Positions 7,090-15,008 of a stretch of 39,117 nt of DNA are shown piece after piece (the first letter of the stretch is position 1; every line of letters starts with the position of its first letter). Source of the stretch: an uncultured Lachnospiraceae bacterium (lineage in GTDB: Bacteria > Bacillota > Clostridia > Lachnospirales > Lachnospiraceae); NCBI GenBank assembly GCA_947564645.1, contig CANOCU010000032.1, forward strand, positions 1 to 39,117, written 5' to 3'. Made by a program: the position numbers and the translations under genes. A model generated the notes under the pieces. It saw only the letters and a list, made by a program, of their open reading frames with translations. It was not told the origin of the DNA and did no database searches.

Positions 7090-8828
7090 TCACTGCAGCA
7101 GTTCGACCGCCTCTGCGCGCAGCTCATTCTGCGCCGTGGCATTTCGCAGGTCCTCTTCCAGCACCTGGCTGTAGCCGAGGCTTTCGGCGGCATTTTGCAT
7201 TTCCTTCTGCAACCTGTAAAAGGAGGCTTCGTCATGGGCAAATATCATTTTCCAGGAGTACTCGGTGATGATATTGCGGCACTGGCCGCGGAGAGTTGCG
7301 ATCTCCGAGCTTTCGCCGGGAGTCTGGTAGTTGATACCGGGCAGATCAGATACTTGCCGTGGGTCATCAGGTAGTCCAGGGAACTTTCCGCCTGCATATT
7401 TTGCCGCCAGGCAAGATCCAGAGCGGTGGCTGGACGCTGCCTGTAGGAATCCCAGAGGGTATAGAAGTAAGGATAACCGTTGGGAGCGTTGTCGATCAGA
7501 GCCACACCGTTGAAGTTCAGCCGGGAGATGCCGGCATTCCACGTACCGCCGCCCCAGTCTGCCGGGACTTGCGGATTTTCGTTGGAGAGGGCTCTTGTGC
7601 CGAACGGCGTGAGCGCCGGACCGTTGTCCGTCATCTCCCAGGTGAGTCCTTCCGGCCCGGCAGTGCCGGTGACGGGCTGGGCGCTGTTGGCATAGATGCC
7701 TTCCGGTGAGTAAAGCCAGTCGATGAAAGCGGCGAGCCGCTCGGGATCTTCCGCGTTGGCGCCGATGGCGATGGCCTTGCCGGCATCTCCCAGGGGCAGA
7801 CATCCCTTGAGCATGATCTGCATGTCCTCGACAGGCACCAGCATGAAACCGGAGCCCTGCCCGGTGCGGGCTTCCGTATTATAGGCGGACTTGCCCAGCC
7901 AGGGCCAGCAGGAAAAGAGCACATCGCCGTCGGCACATTTCTGATAGGCGTCGGTGTATTTCTGATTGGGAGAATCCGGATCCAACAATCCCATTCTGTT
8001 GGCCTCAAAATAAAATTTCAGGATGCGCTGGTAGATCGAATCCGCATCCAGAATGCTCTGATATTCGGAGCCGTCTACCTTATACAGCACGAAACCGTAC
8101 TCTTCGTAGCCGTAGAAGCAGGCAGGCTGCTTGGCGGCATTCATCATATTGCCGTCCCAGTCTTTGAAGAGGCTGAAACCATATATCGGATCGCCGGATT
8201 CGCTGACCGGATTTACATCCTGCATCTTTTTCAGGACGGGCAGAAGATCCTCCAGGGTTTCCATGCGCGGCGCGCCGATCGCGGTATACAGATCGTAGCG
8301 CAGATAAGGGCCGTATATGGGCTCTTCATTTTCACTGTGATCGAGGCAGGTCCTAAGGGAGATCTCGGAGGGAACGGCATAGACCGCCGTGTCGGAGATC
8401 GGGTCGTTAAGGGCGCGGATCGCAAGCTCATACTGCATGATATCCTTATCCTTGAGCAGCCCGCTCATATCGTAAAGCAGCCCGGCCCTGACAAGCTCCT
8501 GCAGATTGCTGTTATTGCCGTTGCAGATGATCAGGTCGCCAAGTTCTCCGGCAGCGGTCCGTGTCTGGTACATGGTGTCACCGCCGCCGGCGATGTTCGG
8601 GGCGATGATATTCAGCCGCATATTGAATTTGTCAAGTACCAGCTGCGCAAACCAGCCGGACTGGATGCCCTGGTAGTTGGCGAGCGTGTCGAAGACGTCT
8701 ATGGTCAGGGTCTTTTCGTAGGTTTTTGCATCGAAGGAGTCAGAGCGTTCTATGGCATGATATAAGATCATGGCAGTCAGTGCCAGGATGGCAGCTGTGG
8801 CAGCTAACCGTCGGTATATTGTTTTCAT
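7090..8828 (-). pseudogene. Extracellular solute-binding protein (CUT1 type) with a frameshift
   Basis: Sugar-binding protein of about 580 residues in two frames. The first frame runs from the ATG at 8828 (AGAAGGAGA upstream) through a hydrophobic N-terminus (MKTIYRRLAATAAILALTAM) and the binding-protein fold to KYLICP near 7340. Family homology then continues in another frame as INYQTPGESSEIATLRGQ to the stop at 7090-7092. Restoring one G in the GG run at minus-strand 7337-7340 would rejoin the frames; left as is, the protein ends at 7245 after 30 unrelated residues. The N-terminus has no lipobox Cys, so it would be anchored or secreted differently from the lipoprotein at 26.6 kb. It precedes GH42 and GH29 on the same strand, suggesting it fed substrate to them through a permease encoded elsewhere. 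A one-base sequencing error is a real alternative. Confidence 0.85.
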
Positions 8829-8850
8829 AGATGACAGTCTCCTTCTCTTA

Positions 8851-8885
8851 ATAGTTAACGACATTAAAAATTTCGTTTACTATAG
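8851..8885 (-). repeat. Dispersed 35-bp palindromic element, copy 1
   Basis: Near-palindrome with arms ATAGTTAACGA and TCGTTTACTAT. Its reverse complement matches the copy at 21764-21799 with about three differences. It lies in the leader of the binding-protein gene, just upstream of its ribosome binding site. Related sequence recurs at 36788-36815. Confidence 0.75.
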
Positions 8886-8999
8886 ATAGTAAATGATCCA
8901 TTTTACAATTTGCATTGTAAAAACACTTTACCATATGGACGGCATAAGAGCTACGTACCAAATTATTGATTCGGTACATGTTTTTTTAGATATGGTAAA
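8876..8999 (-). promoter_or_regulatory. Array of covarying TTTACNAT inverted repeats upstream of the binding-protein gene
   Basis: Three inverted repeats share one design. TTTACTAT/ATAGTAAA (8876-8893, 2-nt spacer), TTTACAAT/ATTGTAAA (8902-8921, 4-nt spacer) and TTTACCAT/ATGGTAAA (8927-8934 with 8992-8999). The variable base changes together in both arms, so pairing or dyad symmetry is kept. The left arms are spaced 26 and 25 bp. GTACC/GGTAC pairs inside the widest loop. The region separates the hypothetical gene's terminator from the binding-protein gene and probably holds that gene's promoter. Operator sites or a structured leader are both possible. Confidence 0.55.
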
Positions 9000-9013
9000 C
9001 GGGAAGAGAGAAG

Positions 9014-9046
9014 AAAAAAAGAAAGCCATGTCTTTCCATGGCTTTC
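9014..9046 (-). terminator. Intrinsic terminator of the conserved gene at 9074
   Basis: On the minus strand, GAAAGCCATG and CATGGCTTTC (plus-strand 9037-9046 and 9021-9030) form a 10-bp perfect stem with a 6-nt loop. Seven U residues follow (plus-strand 9014-9020). It lies 28 bases past the stop codon at 9074. Confidence 0.93.
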
Positions 9047-9073
9047 CTGTCAGATAGCTGTTGTTCCAAATAT

Positions 9074-9694
9074 TTAGTTCGTTACGGTCATGCCTGCTTC
9101 TTCCGCCATCTTGTCGAACTTCTCCATGACAGCGTCGTAGGTTCTCTGGGAGATATCCGGCAGCTTGCCGCCCCAGGTCTCTTCCGCCTGCTTGTAGCCC
9201 TTCTTGAAAGCTTCCCGCATCTCTTCGATCTTGCTCGGATCGCCGCCCGTAAGTGCATTGGCGAAATCGATGATCCGGTCGGAAGTCTGCTCTACGCCCC
9301 AGTAACCGTCCTCGGCAATGTCCTTCTGTGCCTGTGCCTGGGTAGCAGCATCCACCTTGAGATTGCCGCTGGCCAGAACGGACCAGATGCCGTTTGCTTT
9401 GTTAAAGGTATCGCCCTGCTGACTCATCAGCTTCTCTACGATACTCTGTAACTGTTTAGCATGTGCCTCAGCATCCGCCTTCATCTTGTTTACCAGATTG
9501 GTGTTTTGCGTATAGGTCTTCGTAACCGTATCTTTGGATGTCTCTTTCGAAGGCTCATAGACAACGCCGTTATCCTTCTCATCGGAAGCATTACCCTTAG
9601 AATTGGTCTCTTCGGCTGTTTTCGCAGCAGTCTGATTAGCCGTATAGACATCATAGGCATTCGCAGCGCCGCTTGTAACTCCATTTACGCTCAT
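9074..9694 (-). CDS. Conserved protein of unknown function, 206 residues
   Basis: Not assigned to a known function. The first 60 residues are low-complexity and rich in Ala, Asn, Thr, Ser, Glu and Lys. Residues about 60-110 are predicted helical. The C-terminal 75 residues (from GYWGVEQTSDRIIDFANAL through GGKLPDISQRTYDAVMEKF) look like a conserved domain that I associate with other clostridial proteins of unknown role, though I cannot name the family. There is no signal peptide or membrane segment. The start at 9694 has a strong AAGGAGGG about 7 bases upstream, and a clean terminator follows, so it is a single-gene unit with a long leader. The leader contains a GC-rich hairpin (CGGCGG/CCGCCG, 9752-9767). 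A surface or flagella-related role is only a guess. Confidence 0.8.
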   Translation of the reverse strand: MSVNGVTSGAANAYDVYTANQTAAKTAEETNSKGNASDEKDNGVVYEPSKETSKDTVTKTYTQNTNLVNKMKADAEAHAKQLQSIVEKLMSQQGDTFNKANGIWSVLASGNLKVDAATQAQAQKDIAEDGYWGVEQTSDRIIDFANALTGGDPSKIEEMREAFKKGYKQAEETWGGKLPDISQRTYDAVMEKFDKMAEEAGMTVTN

Positions 9695-9980
9695 TGGTAT
9701 CCCTCCTTGGAATCATATTTGATATTTGATGATATGGTTCTGTTTCCTGTACGGCGGCAAACCGCCGCTTCTACCTAATATATCGTACCATCCCTTTGGA
9801 AAAATTAGGAGCTGACAGAGAAATCTTTACTTTTCACCTGCTTTTTATGACAGAAAAAGGGACGTTTATGACATGCAGGCCTGTTACAGTTTATGACCAA
9901 ACTGGCTGCGGACTGTAACTCATCCGGTCCATTCAAAAACAGCTTTCGGCGAGGATGTGGATAAAGGAAAACGATGCACC

Positions 9981-10010
9981 TTGACGAACCATGCGCTTAT
10001 TGTATATAAT
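9981..10010 (+). promoter_or_regulatory. Sigma-A-type promoter of ispE-gntR
   Basis: TTGACG (9981-9986) and TATAAT (10005-10010) are separated by 18 bases, close to the housekeeping consensus. The transcript would start near 10017, about 50 bases before the ispE start codon. Confidence 0.75.
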
Positions 10011-10021
10011 TAAGTACAATC

Positions 10022-10033
10022 TTTGTATACAAA
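10022..10033. promoter_or_regulatory. Candidate GntR/FCD operator in the ispE leader
   Basis: The perfect 12-bp palindrome TTTGTATACAAA sits just downstream of the predicted start of transcription. A GTATAC core with flanking T/A is typical for FCD-subfamily GntR repressors. Looser TTGTA...TACAA arms (10000-10004 and 10015-10019) span the -10. The GntR gene two positions down the same operon is the obvious candidate binder, giving autorepression. Confidence 0.55.
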
Positions 10034-10065
10034 ATGCAATTTTGCGAAAGGCAGAGGCCCATACT

Positions 10066-10926
10066 ATGGAAAAAACCACACAGAAGGCATACGCGAAGAT
10101 CAATATCGGACTGGATGTTCTGCGGCGCAGAGCGGACGGCTATCATGAAGTGAAAATGATCATGCAGACGGTGGACATTTACGATGAACTTGTGTTGGAG
10201 AAGAGGAAGCAGCCGGGTATCGAACTGCGGACGGATAACAGCGAGCTGCCGCTTGACGGAGACAATCTGATCTGTAAGGCGGCAAAGCTGCTTTTTCAGG
10301 AAAAGGATATTCAGGAGGGTGTGGAGATCACGCTGACGAAGAAAATCCCCATTGCCGCCGGAATGGCAGGCGGAAGCGCCGATGCCGCCGCGGTGTTGCG
10401 GGGATTGAATGAATTGTTCGGGATGGGATATTCCATACCGGAACTGCAGGCGCTGGGGGTGAAGCTGGGAGCGGATATTCCCTACTGTATCGTGGGCGGC
10501 ACCATGTTGTCCGAGGGAATCGGGGAGATCCTGACGCCGCTGCCCGCACCGCCTGAGGCGTATCTGGTGATCGCCAAGCCGGATATCAATGTATCCACGG
10601 CCTTTGTCTATGGAAATCTGCACGCTGACCGGCTGACCTGGCATCCGGATATAGACGGTATGACCGCCGCGCTGCGCAGACAGGATCTGGGAGGGATTAC
10701 TGACCGGCTTGGGAATGTGCTTGAAACAGTCACGGTAAGGGAGTACCCGGTGATCGAACGGATCAAGGAACTGCTTAGGGAGCAGGGGGCCGAGAATGCG
10801 CTGATGAGCGGCAGCGGGCCGACGGTATTTGGTATTTTCAGGGAAGAGGAGACGGCCAGGCAGGCGGCGGAAGCAGTGGAGCGCGGGCAGCTGGCGAAGC
10901 AGATATTTGTGACAACCTTTTATTAG
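10066..10926 (+). CDS. ispE: 4-diphosphocytidyl-2-C-methyl-D-erythritol kinase
   Basis: A 286-residue GHMP-family kinase of the non-mevalonate (MEP) isoprenoid pathway. It phosphorylates CDP-methylerythritol with ATP in the cytoplasm. Seen: AYAKINIGLDVLRRRADGYHEV near the N-terminus, the ATP-binding PIAAGMAGGSADAAAVLRGL loop (about 95-114), the GADIPYCIVGG motif with the catalytic Asp, and the C-terminal MSGSGPTVFGIF glycine-rich loop. The length is normal. ATG 10066 was chosen over an upstream in-frame ATG at 9991 because the latter lies inside the promoter. The ribosome binding site is poor (GGCAGAGG). It is the first gene of an operon with the GntR regulator 14 bases downstream. Confidence 0.97.
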   Translation: MEKTTQKAYAKINIGLDVLRRRADGYHEVKMIMQTVDIYDELVLEKRKQPGIELRTDNSELPLDGDNLICKAAKLLFQEKDIQEGVEITLTKKIPIAAGMAGGSADAAAVLRGLNELFGMGYSIPELQALGVKLGADIPYCIVGGTMLSEGIGEILTPLPAPPEAYLVIAKPDINVSTAFVYGNLHADRLTWHPDIDGMTAALRRQDLGGITDRLGNVLETVTVREYPVIERIKELLREQGAENALMSGSGPTVFGIFREEETARQAAEAVERGQLAKQIFVTTFY

Positions 10927-10940
10927 GAAGGGGGACGGAT

Positions 10941-11642
10941 ATGGGAGCTGAGTTTGAGATGGTGATGAATGAATTTCTTCCCCTGCGGGATGTCGTGTTC
11001 AATACGCTGCGTAAGGCGATCCTGACCGGGGAACTGAAGCCGGGAGAACGGCTGATGGAGATTCATCTGGCCAACAGGCTGGGAGTCAGCAGGACGCCAA
11101 TCAGGGAGGCGATCCGCAAGCTGGAACTGGAAGGACTGGTGATCATGATCCCGCGTCGTGGCGCAGAGGTGGCTCAGATCACGGAGAAAAGCCTGAAAGA
11201 TGTGTTGGAAGTGCGGCGGGCGCTCGATGCTCTCTGTGCGGAGTTAGCATGTGACAGGATCAGTGATGAGGGGAAGGAGAATCTCAGACAGGCATGTGGT
11301 GCCTTCGAGCGTGCGACGGTGACGGGGGATGCGACGACGATCGCCGCAGCGGATGTGGCTTTTCACGATATTATCGTGCAGGCGACCGGCAATGCACGGC
11401 TGATCCAGCTGATCAATAATCTGTCGGAGCAGATGTACCGGTACCGCTTTGAATATATCAAGGATGAGAGCGGGCATGATAATCTGGTCAATGAGCATAA
11501 GATGATATATGAGAGCATTATCGGACAGGACAAGGCAGGGGCAGCCGAGGCGGCGAAGCTCCACATCGATAACCAGGAGAAGTCCGTGATCAGGCAGATC
11601 CGTCTGGAGCAGGAGCATACGGTGAAGAAGAAGCGCAGTTAG
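10941..11642 (+). CDS. GntR-family transcriptional regulator, FCD (FadR-like) type
   Basis: A 233-residue DNA-binding repressor. Residues 13-80 form the winged helix, with ANRLGVSRTPIREAIRKLELEGLV as the recognition region. Residues 85-215 form the all-helical FCD ligand domain, including the metal-site Asp and His residues of FHDIIVQATGN and the late NEHKMIYESIIGQD motif. AGGAAGGGGG lies 6 bases before the ATG. It is 14 bases behind ispE in one operon and probably controls that operon through the TTTGTATACAAA site at 10022. FCD proteins usually sense small carboxylates or sugar acids; the ligand here is unknown. The Lys/Arg-rich C-terminal tail (KKKRS) is unremarkable. Confidence 0.94.
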   Translation: MGAEFEMVMNEFLPLRDVVFNTLRKAILTGELKPGERLMEIHLANRLGVSRTPIREAIRKLELEGLVIMIPRRGAEVAQITEKSLKDVLEVRRALDALCAELACDRISDEGKENLRQACGAFERATVTGDATTIAAADVAFHDIIVQATGNARLIQLINNLSEQMYRYRFEYIKDESGHDNLVNEHKMIYESIIGQDKAGAAEAAKLHIDNQEKSVIRQIRLEQEHTVKKKRS

Positions 11643-11853
11643 CAGAAGCAGCAGACGAGAAGGAGCGCATAGGCCGGAGCTGCCGGTCATAAGGAACGAA
11701 GCGTGGGCGGATAGGGATAAGGTCCGGGAATAGTATAAAAACAGAACAAGAACAGAATAGGAACAGAAGAAACGGTTACACTCCTTATAGCAGTTATGGG
11801 AAACGACATAACGGATGACAGCCGCGCAGGGCGGCGGATGGGAGTGTGAACTT

Positions 11854-12195
11854 ATGTGGGCGGGATATAAGAAGACCGAGCGATCGGATCAGGATATGGA
11901 AAAGGGAATAAAGCGTGACGATATTGGCAGGATAGTCCGGAGAGCATATCGGAATGTGCGGCTGAGAACGGCCCTGCTTCTTGTCTTTGCACTTGCGTGG
12001 TGGGGGATCCTGTATCCGGAGCTTTGCTTTACGGAGGATACGCTGCAGCAGGTGATCGTGACAGACGGCGGGATAAGGTCGGTCGAGGAGGCTGATTACA
12101 GGGAGATCATGGATGCTGCGGGAGACGAGATCGTTATCGGCAGCAGATTGTTGGAATGGCTGGAAGAGAGAAACTGGTTCCGGCGCGGAGGTTGA
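11854..12195 (+). CDS. Small single-pass membrane protein of unknown function
   Basis: About 113 residues, family not recognised. A basic N-terminal half (KRDDIGRIVRRAYRNVRLR) leads into one membrane span (TALLLVFALAWWGILYP). It is followed by an acidic, probably extracytoplasmic segment ending in WLEERNWFRRGG. ATG 11854 was chosen because GGGAG lies 9 bases upstream; the frame also opens at 11815 and has an internal ATG at 11896. The stop is 6 bases before the murI start, so it is probably co-transcribed with murI. The 170 bases upstream contain a purine-rich tract with repeated GAACAGAA (about 11740-11772) and no clear promoter. Confidence 0.7.
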   Translation: MWAGYKKTERSDQDMEKGIKRDDIGRIVRRAYRNVRLRTALLLVFALAWWGILYPELCFTEDTLQQVIVTDGGIRSVEEADYREIMDAAGDEIVIGSRLLEWLEERNWFRRGG

Positions 12196-12201
12196 GATAA
12201 G

Positions 12202-13041
12202 ATGTGTGAAAGGGAACAGGAAGCGTTGTGCAACAGGCCCGTGGGGGTATTTGATTCGGGCGTGGGAGGCCTGACCGTGGCGAGGGAGATCATGCGGCAG
12301 CTGCCCAACGAGCGGATCGTGTATTTCGGGGATACGGCACGGGTGCCCTACGGGAACAAGTCGCGGGAGACGATCATCAAATTTTCCAGACAGATCGTAC
12401 GCTTCCTGCAGACGCAGCAGGTGAAAGCCATTGTGGTTGCCTGCAACTCGGCAAGCGCTTATGCGCTTGAGGTGTTGGAGAAGGAAGTGGATGTTCCGAT
12501 CATCGGTGTGATCAAATCTGGGGCCAGGGCGGCCATTGATGCGACGAAGAACGATAAGATCGGGGTGATCGCTACGGAGGCTACTATCGGCAGCGGCATT
12601 TATAACAGATACATAAAAGAGCATCATCCGGACGCGGCGGTGCTTGGCAAGGCCTGTCCCCTTTTTGTGCCGTTAGTGGAAGAAGGGCTGTGGGAAGATC
12701 CGGTGACGGACGAGATCGCAGGGAGATATCTGACGGAGCTGATCGATGTAGGCATTGACACGTTGATCCTGGGCTGTACTCATTATCCGATGATCCGCTC
12801 CACGGTGGGCAGGATCATGGGGCCGGAGGTGACGCTGGTCAATCCCGCTTATGAGACGGCGCATGAGCTGAAGCAGCTTCTGCGGGAAAAGGGACTGGAG
12901 AGCGGACACAGACCGGGTCTGGGAACGGAACTGTACCGTTTCTTTGTCAGTGATGCGGCAGATAAATTTCAGAAGTTTGCCAATTCCATCTTGACTTATG
13001 GCATATTATCTGCGAAGGTTATCAATATAGAGGAATTTTGA
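12202..13041 (+). CDS. murI: Glutamate racemase
   Basis: A 279-residue cytoplasmic enzyme converting L- to D-glutamate for peptidoglycan. Both catalytic cysteines are present: C81 in VVACNSASA and C192 in LGCTHYP. The substrate-site FDSGVGGLTV (17-26) and GDTARVPYG (43-51) motifs are also there. The length matches the family. GGAGG lies about 10 bases upstream of the ATG, overlapping the end of the preceding small gene. It is followed after 78 bases by a MATE transporter and then DUF1934, probably one operon. The last residues (SAKVINIEEF) extend slightly beyond the core fold. Confidence 0.97.
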   Translation: MCEREQEALCNRPVGVFDSGVGGLTVAREIMRQLPNERIVYFGDTARVPYGNKSRETIIKFSRQIVRFLQTQQVKAIVVACNSASAYALEVLEKEVDVPIIGVIKSGARAAIDATKNDKIGVIATEATIGSGIYNRYIKEHHPDAAVLGKACPLFVPLVEEGLWEDPVTDEIAGRYLTELIDVGIDTLILGCTHYPMIRSTVGRIMGPEVTLVNPAYETAHELKQLLREKGLESGHRPGLGTELYRFFVSDAADKFQKFANSILTYGILSAKVINIEEF

Positions 13042-13119
13042 TCCTTACCGATACAACAATACGAAAAGAAGAGCAGGCGCCTGTGCATGACAGCCAGGCA
13101 TCTGCAAAACGGTGAGAAT

Positions 13120-14475
13120 ATGAGCACACATATCAAGAAAATGACAGAAGGCAGGCCCACCTCGCTGATCCTGTCATTTGCTTTGTCCCTGATGGCGGGG
13201 AATATTTTCCAACAGCTGTACACGGTCGTGGATACGATGGTGGTCGGCAAAGGGCTTGGAGTCCAGGCCCTTGCGGCTCTGGGAGCGGCCGACTGGCTGA
13301 ACTGGATGATGTTGGGGATCATACAGGGACTGACCCAGGGCTTCGGCATTATGATGGCGCAGGAGTTTGGGGCGAAGCGGGAGGACATGCTGCGCAGGAC
13401 GATCGGCAATGCGGCTTGTCTGTCGCTTCTTTTCATGGTGGCGCTGACTCTGATCGGACAGCTGCTGATCATGCCGGTGCTTCATGCCCTGCAGACGCCG
13501 GCGGATATTATGGGGAATGCATCCTTGTATCTGCGGATCATGTTCGCGGGCATTCCGGTTGTCATGCTGTACAATCTGCTGGCCTGCATCCTGCGTGCGT
13601 TGGGCGACGGCAAGACGCCGCTGAATGCCATGATCGTGGCTTCCTTTACGAATATTGCGTTGGACATCCTGTTTGTACTGGTGTTGGATTTCGGGATAGC
13701 AGGGGCGGCAGCGGCGACGCTGATCGCGCAGTTTGTGTCGGCTGTTTTCTGTATCTGTCATATTCGGAAGATAGAGATCCTGTCTTTTAGACGGGACGAT
13801 TTTCGGTTTCATCAGGGGATGACGGGGAAGCTGCTCATCCTCGGATCGCCGATGGCTTTTCAGAACGGGATCATCGCGGTGGGCGGCATGATCGTACAGT
13901 CGGTGGTAAACGGATTCGGCGTTATCTTCATTGCGGGCTTTACCGCAACCAACAAACTGTACGGCCTGCTTGAGATCGCAGCCACATCCTACGGCTATGC
14001 CATGGTCACTTATGTGGGGCAGAATCTGGGAGCCGGGCAGATCAGGCGGATCAAACAGGGCGTGCGCTCTGCCGTGATCATCGGAACGCTGACGGCGGTG
14101 GGTATAGCCGTTGTGATGCTGTTTGGCGGTAAATATATTTTAAGCCTGTTTATCTCCGGCACGCCCGAGGAATATGAGATGACTATGTCGATCGCCTACT
14201 ACTATCTGGCGATCATGAGTATCTGCCTGCCGATTCTGTATCTTCTGCATGTGCTGCGGTCATCCATCCAGGGTATGGGGAACACGGTACTTCCCATGCT
14301 GTCCGGTGTGGCGGAATTTGTCATGCGGACGCTGAGTGCTCTGCTTTTGCCGCTGCTTGTGGGACAGACAGGGATCTTCTTCGCGGAGATTCTGGCGTGG
14401 ATCGGGGCGGATGTGATTCTGGTCACCAGCTATTTCGTGAAGATCAGAGGGTACAGAGGACTGGAAGCGCAGTGA
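13120..14475 (+). CDS. MATE-family multidrug/cation antiporter (first copy)
   Basis: About 451 residues with 12 hydrophobic segments in two similar six-helix halves, typical of Na+- or H+-driven MATE exporters. N-terminal signs are RPTSLILSFALSLMAGNIFQQLYTVVDTMVVGKGLG and the GLTQGFGIMMAQEFGAKR loop. The second half has the matching VGQNLGAGQ motif. GTGAG lies just upstream of ATG 13120; a longer start at 13087 would add 11 poorly hydrophobic residues. It is downstream of murI and upstream of DUF1934. The substrate cannot be read from sequence. A second MATE gene at 23.4 kb is only distantly similar. Confidence 0.95.
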   Translation: MSTHIKKMTEGRPTSLILSFALSLMAGNIFQQLYTVVDTMVVGKGLGVQALAALGAADWLNWMMLGIIQGLTQGFGIMMAQEFGAKREDMLRRTIGNAACLSLLFMVALTLIGQLLIMPVLHALQTPADIMGNASLYLRIMFAGIPVVMLYNLLACILRALGDGKTPLNAMIVASFTNIALDILFVLVLDFGIAGAAAATLIAQFVSAVFCICHIRKIEILSFRRDDFRFHQGMTGKLLILGSPMAFQNGIIAVGGMIVQSVVNGFGVIFIAGFTATNKLYGLLEIAATSYGYAMVTYVGQNLGAGQIRRIKQGVRSAVIIGTLTAVGIAVVMLFGGKYILSLFISGTPEEYEMTMSIAYYYLAIMSICLPILYLLHVLRSSIQGMGNTVLPMLSGVAEFVMRTLSALLLPLLVGQTGIFFAEILAWIGADVILVTSYFVKIRGYRGLEAQ

Positions 14476-14518
14476 GAAACAGAAGGCAATGGACGATCAG
14501 GCAGGAGAGGAATGTCAT

Positions 14519-14971
14519 ATGACGAAGGAAGTTTTACTCACGTTGAAGGGACTGCAGTTTGATCAGCGGGAAGAGGACGCCGATCAGATCGAGACGGTTC
14601 TGGTGGGCGATTATTACAAGAGAAATGGCAAGCATTACGTGATCTACGAAGAGATGGTGGAAGGCTTTACACAGGCGACGAAGAACCGGCTGAAATTCGG
14701 TGAGCATATGTTGGAGCTGTCCCGCAGCGGTCTTGTCAATGTACATATGGTTTTTCAGGAAAATAAAAAGAATCTGACCAACTATAACACGCCTTTTGGA
14801 CAGATTCTTATCGGTATTGATACAAAAAAGATTCAGATAGATGAAAACGAGAACAAAATAATAGTAGATGTGGATTATGCCCTTGATATCAACTATGAAT
14901 TTCTCGCCGACTGCCATATCACGGTCAATATCGCGTCTAAGGAGAGCAGCAGCTTCTCACTGGATTCCTAG
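14519..14971 (+). CDS. DUF1934 (YwiB-like) small beta-barrel protein
   Basis: 150 residues matching the DUF1934 pattern. It is an all-beta, lipocalin-like cytoplasmic protein starting MTKEVLLTLKGLQ. It has the YYKRNGKHYVIYEE hairpin and the pattern NYNTPFGQILIGIDTKKIQID followed by VDYALDINYEFLADCHITV. Biochemical role unknown; family members often sit beside cell-wall or arginyl-tRNA synthetase genes. AGGAGAGG lies 8 bases before ATG 14519; a start at 14489 lacks a good site. It follows the MATE gene by 43 bases. No hairpin terminator directly follows it; the nearest candidate on this strand is at 15556. Confidence 0.88.
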   Translation: MTKEVLLTLKGLQFDQREEDADQIETVLVGDYYKRNGKHYVIYEEMVEGFTQATKNRLKFGEHMLELSRSGLVNVHMVFQENKKNLTNYNTPFGQILIGIDTKKIQIDENENKIIVDVDYALDINYEFLADCHITVNIASKESSSFSLDS

Positions 14972-15008
14972 TATACTGCTATGCACCCTGGAATGGTCTC
15001 GAATCTTA

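Larger units (their letters stand above)
9695..10065. other. 371-bp divergent intergenic region between the conserved gene and ispE
   Basis: No gene seen. Going left to right it holds the leader of the minus-strand gene with hairpin 9752-9767, three direct copies of TTTATGAC (9844-9851, 9865-9872, 9890-9897), the ispE promoter (9981-10010) and a TTTGTATACAAA palindrome (10022-10033). The direct repeats are 21 and 25 bp apart, about two helical turns. They could bind a regulator of either flanking gene; nothing more can be assigned. Confidence 0.5.

Noticed and set aside
11738-11775. Repeated GAACAGAA motif as a tandem repeat or CRISPR-like unit
   Set aside because: Units are irregular, short and purine-rich; no spacer structure. 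No CRISPR array was seen anywhere in the window.
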